Source of the DNA: Buttiauxella agrestis
Lineage (GTDB): Bacteria > Pseudomonadota > Gammaproteobacteria > Enterobacterales > Enterobacteriaceae
Assembly (NCBI RefSeq): GCF_900446255.1
Contig: NZ_UIGI01000001.1
Span: forward strand, 2,382,763-2,446,762
Reading direction: 5' to 3'
DNA length: 64,000 nucleotides
Positions 56,796 to 64,000 of the stretch are shown piece after piece. Position 1 is the stretch's first letter. Each line of letters starts with the position of its first letter. The notes beneath the pieces were generated by a model. The model had not been told where the DNA came from. It worked only from the letters and a program-made list of their open reading frames with translations, and ran no database searches. Position numbers and translations under genes: made by a program.

Positions 56796-57539
56796 ATGGG
56801 CAGACTTGAAGGTAAATACGCTTTAATCACCGGTGGCACCAGCGGTATTGGGCTTGAAACTGCACGGCAGTTTATTGCCGAGGGCGCAACCGTTGCCATT
56901 ACCGGACGTAGCCAGGCGGGACTGTCGGCGGCAAAAGCCGCGTTGGGCAATGTGCATACTTTTCACAGTGACGCAGGGGACATTGCACAACAGCGTTTAC
57001 TGGCAGAACAGGTTTCACTACTCTGGCCGCGCCTCGATGTGCTGTATATCAACGCGGGTGATGTTACGCATCGAGCATTGCAGGAGTGGGACGAGCAGGC
57101 TTATGACTCGCTGATGAACACCAATCTCAAAGGCCCTTTCTTTTTGATTCAGGCGCTCTTGCCGATGCTGGCAAATCCGTCCTCAGTAATTGTTTGCGGT
57201 TCGGTGAGTGCACATATTGGCCTGGCGCAAAGTAGCGTTTATGCCGCCAGTAAAGCGGCGATTCTTTCTCTGGCGCGCACGCTTTCCGGCGAATTGCATC
57301 CGCTCGGCATTCGGGTCAACGGATTGAGTCCCGGCCCTACGGAAACTCCGGCGTTGGGGAAATTAGGCAACGGTGCTTCTGAGAAGGCGCTACGTGATGA
57401 AATTCGTGCGCTGGTGCCGGTTGGGCGTTTGGGGACGGCGCTGGAACTGGCCAAAGCCGCGGTCTTTCTCGCCTCCGATGAGTCGGCATTTATGGTCGGC
57501 GGCGAATTGCTCATCGATGGCGGCGTGAAGAACGTATAG
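56796..57539 (+). CDS. Short-chain dehydrogenase/reductase
   Basis: Classical SDR enzyme, 247 residues. The NAD(P) motif TGGTSGIG is near residues 13-20, the structural NAG motif appears as INAGD near 90, the catalytic serine in CGSVSAHIG near 139, and YxxxK as YAASK near 153. The substrate is not known. The ATG at 56796 follows GAGGTAACGAAA and 11 upstream codons are ignored. It is paired divergently with an HxlR regulator, an arrangement common for inducible reductases of reactive carbonyls or quinones. Confidence 0.88.
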   Translation: MGRLEGKYALITGGTSGIGLETARQFIAEGATVAITGRSQAGLSAAKAALGNVHTFHSDAGDIAQQRLLAEQVSLLWPRLDVLYINAGDVTHRALQEWDEQAYDSLMNTNLKGPFFLIQALLPMLANPSSVIVCGSVSAHIGLAQSSVYAASKAAILSLARTLSGELHPLGIRVNGLSPGPTETPALGKLGNGASEKALRDEIRALVPVGRLGTALELAKAAVFLASDESAFMVGGELLIDGGVKNV

Positions 57540-57553
57540 CGGCGAAAAGCGAA

Positions 57554-57799
57554 TTACAGTTGATGCGTACCAGGCCGCCGCTCGCTGACGTGGTAATAAA
57601 ATTCACGGAAATCGGCGGCGGAATCTTCAGCTGCCTGGCGCAATTCATCGCTATCCGCCTGGTGGCGTAACAACATATCGGCACTTTTCACCACCAGATA
57701 CAGGTGTCCATGCGTTTGCGCTGTGGTCTGGCCGGAAAACAATGCCGCGCCGACCAGCAGCAAAATCATCCCCAGTTTTGACCTCAATTGCTTAACCAT
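57554..57799 (-). CDS. Small exported protein of unknown function
   Basis: Protein of 81 residues with a signal peptide (KLGMILLLVGAALFSG, probable cleavage after TTA) and a short charged helical mature part rich in Ala, Asp and Glu (HQADSDELRQAAEDSAADF) ending ERRPGTHQL. The ATG at 57799 follows GAGGTGGG; an in-frame ATG five codons upstream overlaps that ribosome site. I do not recognise it. It converges on the SDR gene with a 14-base gap. Confidence 0.65.
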   Translation of the reverse strand: MVKQLRSKLGMILLLVGAALFSGQTTAQTHGHLYLVVKSADMLLRHQADSDELRQAAEDSAADFREFYYHVSERRPGTHQL

Positions 57800-57997
57800 T
57801 CCAACCCACCTCATTAACGTGACGGGCTAAATGTATAGATAATTGCACCTGGTGACTATTCAACTTTTAGAAATTTAGCAAAAGAATTGTCAGTTATGTA
57901 AAAGGCACGATAGTTAAGATTTGGTTTACGGCTGGTTAATAATTGGTGTGCGATGCTCTCGCGTTTTGCCGGGAGCATCGACGGTAAAAAGAGGGGA

Positions 57998-58327
57998 TTA
58001 GTGAGCGACAGATTTTGAAAAAAGATTGATAACTAACACGCCAATAATGATCAGCGCCATTCCCGCAATCGCTGGCCAGTCGAGTTTCTGCCCCAAAAAT
58101 ATCCAGCCCACCGCGCCAATTAATACAATTCCTGCCCCGGACCAAATCGCATAAATCACCCCAGTCGGAATAGTGCGCATCGTTACCGACAGGCAATAAA
58201 ACGCCACGCCATAAAAGACAATCGTGATAACGCTTGGCCATAAACGAGTAAAGCCTTCAGAAAGTTTTAGCGAAGTCGTCGCGATGACTTCAGCGACAAT
58301 CGCCACAATTAGCCAGATATACGTCAT
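57998..58327 (-). CDS. Small multidrug resistance protein (EmrE-like)
   Basis: SMR-family proton antiporter, 109 residues with four membrane helices, close to EmrE (110 residues). The essential membrane-embedded glutamate is Glu13 in VAEVIATTSLKLSEGFTRLWP, and the conserved AIWSGAGIVLI segment lies near residue 61. It would export quaternary ammonium or similar cations. It is a single gene; a hairpin (CGATGCTC / GAGCATCG near 57952-57979) lies beyond its stop. No guanidine riboswitch was recognised upstream. Confidence 0.88.
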   Translation of the reverse strand: MTYIWLIVAIVAEVIATTSLKLSEGFTRLWPSVITIVFYGVAFYCLSVTMRTIPTGVIYAIWSGAGIVLIGAVGWIFLGQKLDWPAIAGMALIIIGVLVINLFSKSVAH

Positions 58328-58653
58328 GTCAGTTTCTCCCTCGAGGTCAGGCCGCCAATGTAAAGATCAAAGCGATTTCTGGCAAGAATTGCGGCGCATA
58401 GTCATCAATAATTCTTATTGCAATCACGTACGGTAAACGTCCTGTAACAATTGTAAATGTCAGTTGAAAACACTGGCTTTGCGGTTAATGATACAATTTC
58501 TGTGATTGTAAATAAGCGAAATATTAGTTTTATATTCTTTCTGTATTTAAATTCTTACATTATGATACCGGTAACATATGAGGCCCTAATGTGTATTCGT
58601 CAGACCTCCTGTGGATGACAGCACTGGGTTTCACATGACCTTTGGGGTAAAGA
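58328..58653. promoter_or_regulatory. Divergent region between the SMR and nfrB genes
   Basis: A 326-base AT-rich gap with starts of two genes pointing outward. It has TATGAT-like sequence at 58561-58566 and GGGGTAAAGA before the nfrB ATG. No ORF, operator repeat or RNA structure was identified. Confidence 0.4.
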
Positions 58654-60879
58654 ATGGACTGGTTTGTTGATTACTTTTCGACGTATTTATACGGTTTGAA
58701 AGTCATCGCTATTACTCTGGCAATTCTGATGTTAATCAGCGGAATTGATGACTTATTTATTGATATCGTCTATTGGGTTCGCCGCGTGTGGCGCGCGATC
58801 ACGGTATACCGCAGCAACGATCGTCTGGACTATAAAGCCCTTTATGAGCCGCAAGAAAAGGCGTTGGCGATTATGGTTCCCGCCTGGAATGAAACCGGCG
58901 TTATCGGTAACATGGCGAGCCTGGCCGCCAGTTCGCTGGACTACGAGAACTACCATATTTTTGTCGGCACTTATCCTAACGACCCGGATACACAACGCGA
59001 TGTCGACGAAGTTTGCGCGCGTTTTCCAAACGTTCACAAAGTGGTCTGCGCCCGTCCAGGTCCCACCAGCAAAGCCGACTGTCTGAACAACATTCTTGAT
59101 GCGATTTTGCAGTTCGAGCGCAGTGCGCGGTTTAACTTCTCTGGCTTTATTCTCCACGACGCGGAAGACGTTATCTCTCCGCTGGAATTGCGTCTGTTCA
59201 ACTATCTGGTCGATCGCAAAGACTTAATTCAGATCCCCGTTTATCCCTTTGAACGCGAATGGACCCACTTCACCAGTCTCAGTTACCTGGACGAATTTTC
59301 GGAATTACATGGCAAAGATGTCCCGGTGCGTGAAGCGTTAGCGGGGCAGGTTCCGAGCGCGGGCGTAGGCACCTGTTTTAGTCGTCGCGCCGTGCTCTCA
59401 TTATTGGCCGATGGGGATGGTATTGCGTTTGACGTGCAAAGTTTGACCGAAGACTACGACATCGGATTCCGCTTGCGTCAAAAAGGCATGGAAGAGATTT
59501 TTTGCCGCTTCCCGGTGGTAGACGAAAACGACCGCTCCTCCAAACCCTTTTTACAGCGCGCCCGCACCGCCAACGTTATCTGCGTGCGTGAATATTTCCC
59601 GGACACCTTTGCCACCGCCGTGCGACAAAAATCGCGCTGGATTATCGGCATTGTTTTCCAGGGCTTCAAAACTCACCGCTGGAGCACCAGCCCTGTCCTT
59701 AACTATTTCCTCTGGCGCGACCGCAAAGGGGCGATTGCTAACTTCCTGAGCTTTGCCGCGATGCTGGTGATGTTACAGCTCGTCGCCATCATGATTTATC
59801 AGCGCAGCGTCGAAGGTGCCTGGCAGTTCCTGTCTATTTTTGTCGGCGGAGCGTGGCTGACGACATTGCTGTGGATTAATTTCTTCCTGATGGCTAACCG
59901 CATCATTCAGCGCATGATTTTCGTCACGGCTTATTACGGCCTGGCGCAGGGCATGCTGGTGTTGCCACGCTTGTTCTGGGGCAATCTGATTAACTTCATG
60001 GCGAACTGGCGGGCGATAAAACAGGTCATTCAACATGGCGATCCGCGCCGTGTGGCGTGGGATAAAACCACGCATGATTTCCCGACCGTCGGCGAACAGC
60101 GTTCGGCCCAACCGCTGGGTTACATTCTTGTCGACTCCGGTGTGATTACCCAGGCACAACTCGAAGAGGCATTACAAACACGCGTTCCTGGACTGAAACT
60201 GGGCGGCAGCATGGTGCATCAGGGGCTGATTACCGCGCAGCAACTGGCGGTGGCGCTGGCCAAACAGGCTGACGTTCCGATGGAGTCGATTGACCCGCTG
60301 AGTCTGGATCAATCGCTGGTGCAAAGTGTTGCGGCGAAGGTCGCGCACCATCATGCGGTGCTCCCGATACGCATGGAAGGCGAAACAATGGTTTTGGCTT
60401 CTGAAAACACCATCGATCCCGTTTCGCTTGGCGCGCTGGCACGCAAAATTGGTCGCCCGGTGAGTTATGTGATTGTGCCGCGCGGGCAGGTGGTAATTGG
60501 CCTGCGCTACTGGTTCGGTGACGATAAAACCCTCAAAGAAAAACGACTGCTGGACGGTGCCGTGCGCGAACAGCTTCTTACTCAAGAGCAGGCTGACGAG
60601 CTTTGGGACAAATATGTCTCCGGGCAACTGATGTTCGCCGAAGTGCTGACCAACGAATCGCATCTGAATGAAGCGGTGCTTCGCGCGGTGCTGCTGCGCT
60701 ATGAACGTAGCGAGGTCATGTTTGGCGAATATCTGGTGCAAGAAGGGGTGGTCAGCCAGCACATTGTTGACCAGTCACTTGAGCAACAGCAGCAACTGCA
60801 ACCGAGCATGAGCGCACTGCTGCAAAGTGTCGGTATTAGCGAATTGCAACAGGCTCGTCTGGCGGGGGAAGCGTTATGA
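58654..60879 (+). CDS. nfrB: Exopolysaccharide glycosyltransferase / phage N4 receptor component NfrB
   Basis: Inner-membrane glycosyltransferase of 741 residues (E. coli NfrB 745). The GT2 domain (about 75-330) shows HDAED near residue 169, SLTEDYDIG near 265 and the processive signature RQKSRW near 330, followed by several membrane helices. The C-terminal half has a MshEN-type c-di-GMP-binding domain (from about residue 490, LGYILVDSGVITQAQLEEAL). In E. coli NfrB with NfrA makes a c-di-GMP-dependent secreted glycan recognised by phage N4. It overlaps nfrA by four bases. Confidence 0.94.
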   Translation: MDWFVDYFSTYLYGLKVIAITLAILMLISGIDDLFIDIVYWVRRVWRAITVYRSNDRLDYKALYEPQEKALAIMVPAWNETGVIGNMASLAASSLDYENYHIFVGTYPNDPDTQRDVDEVCARFPNVHKVVCARPGPTSKADCLNNILDAILQFERSARFNFSGFILHDAEDVISPLELRLFNYLVDRKDLIQIPVYPFEREWTHFTSLSYLDEFSELHGKDVPVREALAGQVPSAGVGTCFSRRAVLSLLADGDGIAFDVQSLTEDYDIGFRLRQKGMEEIFCRFPVVDENDRSSKPFLQRARTANVICVREYFPDTFATAVRQKSRWIIGIVFQGFKTHRWSTSPVLNYFLWRDRKGAIANFLSFAAMLVMLQLVAIMIYQRSVEGAWQFLSIFVGGAWLTTLLWINFFLMANRIIQRMIFVTAYYGLAQGMLVLPRLFWGNLINFMANWRAIKQVIQHGDPRRVAWDKTTHDFPTVGEQRSAQPLGYILVDSGVITQAQLEEALQTRVPGLKLGGSMVHQGLITAQQLAVALAKQADVPMESIDPLSLDQSLVQSVAAKVAHHHAVLPIRMEGETMVLASENTIDPVSLGALARKIGRPVSYVIVPRGQVVIGLRYWFGDDKTLKEKRLLDGAVREQLLTQEQADELWDKYVSGQLMFAEVLTNESHLNEAVLRAVLLRYERSEVMFGEYLVQEGVVSQHIVDQSLEQQQQLQPSMSALLQSVGISELQQARLAGEAL

Positions 60880-63413
60880 ATATCCGCTTAAACCCGCTGA
60901 CGGCGCTGATTTGTGGTGTGTTACTCGCTTCTCCAGCCATGGCCGCACAAGAAGGATCTCGCCAGGATCTTGGCCTTAGCGATTACCGCTACTTCAAGGT
61001 GTATCCGCACATCGAGCGGGCGCAGAAGGCCCTGAAGCAAAATGACGAAACCCGGGCGCTGCGCAGTTTTGAACATGCACACCAGATGGCACCGGAAAGT
61101 TTACGTCTGACATTGTGGCTCGCCGAAGCGTATCGCCATTTTGGTCACAATGATAAAGCGCAAGCGTTGCTGGAAAGTGAACTGAAAAAACACCCGCAAA
61201 ATGCTGACTTACAGCGTGCGCTGGAGGCGATCCCCGTTCCGGCTCCAGACATTCACACCACAGAACAGTTGGTGGCGTTACAAAAGCAATGCGATGCCAC
61301 GCCAACGGTGCGTTGCCGCAGTGAGGTAGGCAATCATGCTATCAAGCTCAACCAGTTAGACATTGCGCGTGCGCAGCTAACGGATGCGAAATTCCGTCAC
61401 ACCAAAGAAGGTTTAGCTCTGGCGGACAACTACACGCAGCGGGCGATATTCCTGCAACAGTGGAGCGCTGCGGATCAGGGTTTTGCGCTGCTTGATGGCG
61501 AGGCCACGCTCACTGACGCGCAGTATCAGCAATGGTTCGCCATCTTGCTGCATATGCAACGTGACCAGCGGATTCTGGACTTGCAAAGTCAGGGCGTGAT
61601 GAACACGGCAGGTATGCAGCTTGCGTATGCGCAGTCTCTGGCTGAACGCCAGGCGCTGGGTCCACTGCGCCGCTATCTGGCTAACCGTAAACCGGAGTTT
61701 TCGACACCCGCCGAAGAGCACAACTGGATGCGATTGCTGGCAACTTATAGCCAGCAACCCGGCAACGCCGTCGCTAACTGGCCGGTGAAGCACGCGGAAA
61801 ACAAAAAGTACGTGTTATCCACCCTGGTGCCTATTCGCATTCAACAAGGCGACTGGCAAGGTACGAACCAACTGCTCAACACCTTTCCTGAAAGCCAGGT
61901 GCTCGATCAGCGCCTGGCGTTAAGTCTGGCGCAAAAAGATACGCCATCCAGCCTGCGGTTGCTCAATCAAATCAACCAGACGCGCGGATTAACAGCCCAG
62001 GAACTGGGCACCTTAAGCTATCAGCTTGCGGCGCACCCGGAATGGATGAACGCCGAAAACAAAGCCCGGCTGGCAAAACCCTTGCCGACACCCGCGCAAC
62101 GTATGGCGCAGGCGCGCCTGTTCCAGGGCAAAGAAGATTGCACCGTCGTGCGTAATTTACTGGGCGATTTGTCGCCGCAGTATGACGCCGAAAGCTGGTC
62201 GCATCTGGCACAGTGTTATCCGTGGCAACCAGGCCTTGCGTTATACGCCGCCCAGCAAGCCGCAGCACGAGACTCATCGCCATACTATCAGCGCCAGGTG
62301 GGATATCTGGCCTACAGCGCGGAAGATTACCCGCTGGCACAAGCGCACGGGGTCGTCGCTCCACAGGCTAGTGCGGCAGAGCCAGACGATGCCGCACGCG
62401 GTTTTGCGCTGGCCGCACAGGGCAAACACCGTGAGGCCCGTGACGCGCTGGAAAAAGCGCGCAAGGCACAGCCAGATTCACCTGAAATTCTGCGTCAACT
62501 GGTGTTTCTCAATGAACACCTCGACGATAAACCAAACACGAAGCAGTACAGCGAGCGTGTGGTGGACGACATCGATAACACCCTCACGCCGCAGCAATCC
62601 CTGAGCGACAAACAACAAGAAGACCGTTTTGCCTTCCGCCGTATTCACGAGGACAGCCAGCGCCGCTGGACGTTTAGCTACGACGGCTCATTTGGTTTAA
62701 CGCCCGACTCGCTCAACAGCGGCGGCAGTAATAACGGTGTTCAGCAAAATAAAAGCTATCGCAGCTACCAGCAATTCGAGGCGGAATACCGTATCGGCAA
62801 AAACAAAATACTCGACGGCGATCAGCTCTCTGTTTACAGCCGGGTGTTTGCAGGCAGCAAGGACAATAACTTCGTGCCGGTGGATGAGCCAATGCTTGGA
62901 ATTGGTGTGCGCTGGAAACCGCTGCGCGACCAAGTCATTTATCTGGCCGCCGAGCAGCAAATCCCGCGCGACCACCACCATGGCGAAGCGGATCTAATGT
63001 TACGGGCCAGCGCTTCATTCTTTAACGGCGGGAAATTCAGCGATGACTGGCATCCCACCGGCAATGGCTGGATGGCGCAAAATCTGTATCTGGATGCGGC
63101 GCATTTCGTTAAAGCAGATTATCAGATCTACACCGCGGATTACCGCATGAGCTGGCACCAGAAAATCAACCACAAACAAACGCTCGAGCCTTACTGGCAC
63201 GCGCAGTACAACGCCAGCACCGACACGCCTTATCGTGATAACACGCTCGGCGGCGTCGGGGTGAGGCTGAATACCTGGTTTGGGGAATCGCATTACAGTG
63301 CCTTCCCGCACAAAGTTAGCGTGGGCCTGGAATATCAACGTGCGTTCTCAGGTCACCATCGCGACACCGATTCCAAAAACAGTCTTTTCCTGACGTTAGG
63401 AGCACGCTGGTAA
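60876..63413 (+). CDS. nfrA: Outer-membrane exopolysaccharide exporter / phage N4 receptor NfrA
   Basis: Outer-membrane protein of 845 residues (E. coli NfrA about 990). A signal peptide (about 23 residues, ending AMA-AQEG) is followed by TPR-like helical repeats over about residues 40-580 and a C-terminal beta-barrel (about 595-845) ending in ARW. It forms the periplasmic scaffold and outer-membrane channel of the NfrAB glycan secretion system and is the first phage N4 receptor. The shorter length, probably in the repeat region, could alter phage binding. Translation is coupled to nfrB and to the next gene. Confidence 0.93.
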   Translation: MNIRLNPLTALICGVLLASPAMAAQEGSRQDLGLSDYRYFKVYPHIERAQKALKQNDETRALRSFEHAHQMAPESLRLTLWLAEAYRHFGHNDKAQALLESELKKHPQNADLQRALEAIPVPAPDIHTTEQLVALQKQCDATPTVRCRSEVGNHAIKLNQLDIARAQLTDAKFRHTKEGLALADNYTQRAIFLQQWSAADQGFALLDGEATLTDAQYQQWFAILLHMQRDQRILDLQSQGVMNTAGMQLAYAQSLAERQALGPLRRYLANRKPEFSTPAEEHNWMRLLATYSQQPGNAVANWPVKHAENKKYVLSTLVPIRIQQGDWQGTNQLLNTFPESQVLDQRLALSLAQKDTPSSLRLLNQINQTRGLTAQELGTLSYQLAAHPEWMNAENKARLAKPLPTPAQRMAQARLFQGKEDCTVVRNLLGDLSPQYDAESWSHLAQCYPWQPGLALYAAQQAAARDSSPYYQRQVGYLAYSAEDYPLAQAHGVVAPQASAAEPDDAARGFALAAQGKHREARDALEKARKAQPDSPEILRQLVFLNEHLDDKPNTKQYSERVVDDIDNTLTPQQSLSDKQQEDRFAFRRIHEDSQRRWTFSYDGSFGLTPDSLNSGGSNNGVQQNKSYRSYQQFEAEYRIGKNKILDGDQLSVYSRVFAGSKDNNFVPVDEPMLGIGVRWKPLRDQVIYLAAEQQIPRDHHHGEADLMLRASASFFNGGKFSDDWHPTGNGWMAQNLYLDAAHFVKADYQIYTADYRMSWHQKINHKQTLEPYWHAQYNASTDTPYRDNTLGGVGVRLNTWFGESHYSAFPHKVSVGLEYQRAFSGHHRDTDSKNSLFLTLGARW

Positions 63414-64000
63414 TGAAGAAAATCCTGTTAACGACGCTGTTGCTCGTCACACCGCTGGCAAATGCAATGAATGCGGTGATGTATCAACCCCAGTTGCGCG
63501 ATACCACGGTTTCTGACGCCCAATGGCAAAGCGTGTTAAACAAACTCAAAGGGCAGGGAATCGACACGTTAGTGTTGCAGTGGACGCGCTATGACGATGC
63601 GTTCCGCGAAGGAGAATCTCGCGCCTGGCTTGAGCATAAAGCGCAACTCACGACCGCAAACGGTCTGAAACTGGTCATCGGCCTCGCGGCGGACGGGCAG
63701 TTTTTCGAACGCCAAAAGCAGCCGCTTCCGGCACTGGAAAACTATCTCAACCTTTTACGTGCCGATGACGTATCGGTAGCGAAACGTTGGGTAGAAGTGC
63801 TGGGCAAAAATGCGATTGCAGGCTGGTACATCAGTAGCGAACTCGATGACCGGCGTTGGCGTGAACCCCAAATGCAGCAAGCGGCACAAGACTGGCTGAA
63901 CAAAACACGGCTTTCTTTGGCGGCGGTTGCCGATAAACCGGTGGCGGTAAGCAGCTTTTTTGCCGGAAATATGACGCCTGATTCCTACAGCAAATGGGTG
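63413..64000 (+). CDS. ybcH: YbcH-like periplasmic protein (DUF4434), 3' end outside window
   Basis: The first 196 residues of a secreted protein: signal peptide MKKILLTTLLLVTPLANA, then YQPQLRDTTVSDAQW and LVLQWTRYDDAF, which resemble from memory the DUF4434 domain of E. coli YbcH, a TIM-barrel glycosidase-like fold. A glutamate in WYISSELDDRRW near residue 142 is a candidate active-site residue. The start shares one base with the nfrA stop (TAATG), giving an nfrB-nfrA-ybcH operon. A periplasmic glycan-trimming role is inference. Confidence 0.82.
   Translation, partial: MKKILLTTLLLVTPLANAMNAVMYQPQLRDTTVSDAQWQSVLNKLKGQGIDTLVLQWTRYDDAFREGESRAWLEHKAQLTTANGLKLVIGLAADGQFFERQKQPLPALENYLNLLRADDVSVAKRWVEVLGKNAIAGWYISSELDDRRWREPQMQQAAQDWLNKTRLSLAAVADKPVAVSSFFAGNMTPDSYSKWV

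Noticed and set aside
58328-58400. Guanidine riboswitch before the SMR gene
   Set aside because: No pair of stem-loops with ACGR loops is visible, so the SMR protein cannot be assigned as a guanidine exporter on this ground.

Overview
The window is a chromosomal segment from a member of the Enterobacteriaceae close to Escherichia, Klebsiella or Enterobacter. The evidence is long runs of genes that match the E. coli K-12 ycj-ompG-tyrR-tpx-mppA-zntB-fnrS-ttcA-dbpA neighbourhood, near-identical product lengths and an encoded FnrS sRNA. The genus cannot be fixed from the sequence alone. All identifications come from recognising protein and RNA sequence; no database search was run.

Layout. (1) 1-9.8 kb: the 3' part of the ycj disaccharide operon (ycjP, partial, then ycjQRSTUV), followed by the porin gene ompG and the convergent LacI-type regulator ycjW. 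The products import a disaccharide, convert D-gulosides to D-glucosides (YcjS/YcjQ/YcjR), phosphorolyse kojibiose (YcjT) and turn beta-glucose-1-phosphate into glucose-6-phosphate (YcjU). (2) 10-12.4 kb: the heat-shock pair ycjX-ycjF. (3) 12.5-33.6 kb: a block that K-12 does not carry at this place. It holds the esterase gene aes, the whole anaerobic carnitine locus (caiF, caiEDCBAT, fixABCX, yaaU) and a hydrogenase-2 operon (hybOABCDE-hybF-hybG-hupE). Both halves show anaerobic control signals: CaiF and CRP sites between caiT and fixA, and a perfect FNR palindrome before hybO. (4) 33.7-42.2 kb: tyrR, tpx, ycjG, mpaA, mppA, a membrane diguanylate cyclase paired with a tiny membrane protein, zntB and the FNR-dependent sRNA gene fnrS. 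(5) 42.2-45.1 kb: a proline-rich microprotein, ttcA, then a small variable zone with a tRNA-like gene whose anticodon loop has six bases, an unknown secreted protein, a possible membrane microprotein and a Bor-type lipoprotein. (6) 45.1-51.4 kb: dbpA, gapC, an outer-membrane channel-like protein, a secreted alkylsulfatase and a divergent protein with a Mu-type DNA-binding domain. (7) 51.6-58.3 kb: cybB, azlCD with an XRE-cupin regulator, cho, frmRA, an HxlR regulator with a divergent SDR gene, a small exported protein and an EmrE-like SMR pump. (8) 58.6-64 kb: nfrB-nfrA and the start of a ybcH-like gene, the phage-N4-receptor exopolysaccharide system, cut by the window edge.

Most genes are ordinary enterobacterial genes. 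The items that best repay a second look are the tRNA-like gene at 43.6 kb, the Mu-type HTH protein beside the alkylsulfatase, the diguanylate cyclase/microprotein pair, the proline-rich microprotein next to fnrS, the hairpins in three of the cai intercistronic gaps, and the placement of the carnitine and hydrogenase-2 loci between ycjF and tyrR. I found no insertion sequence, integrase, CRISPR array or clearly new multi-gene system.
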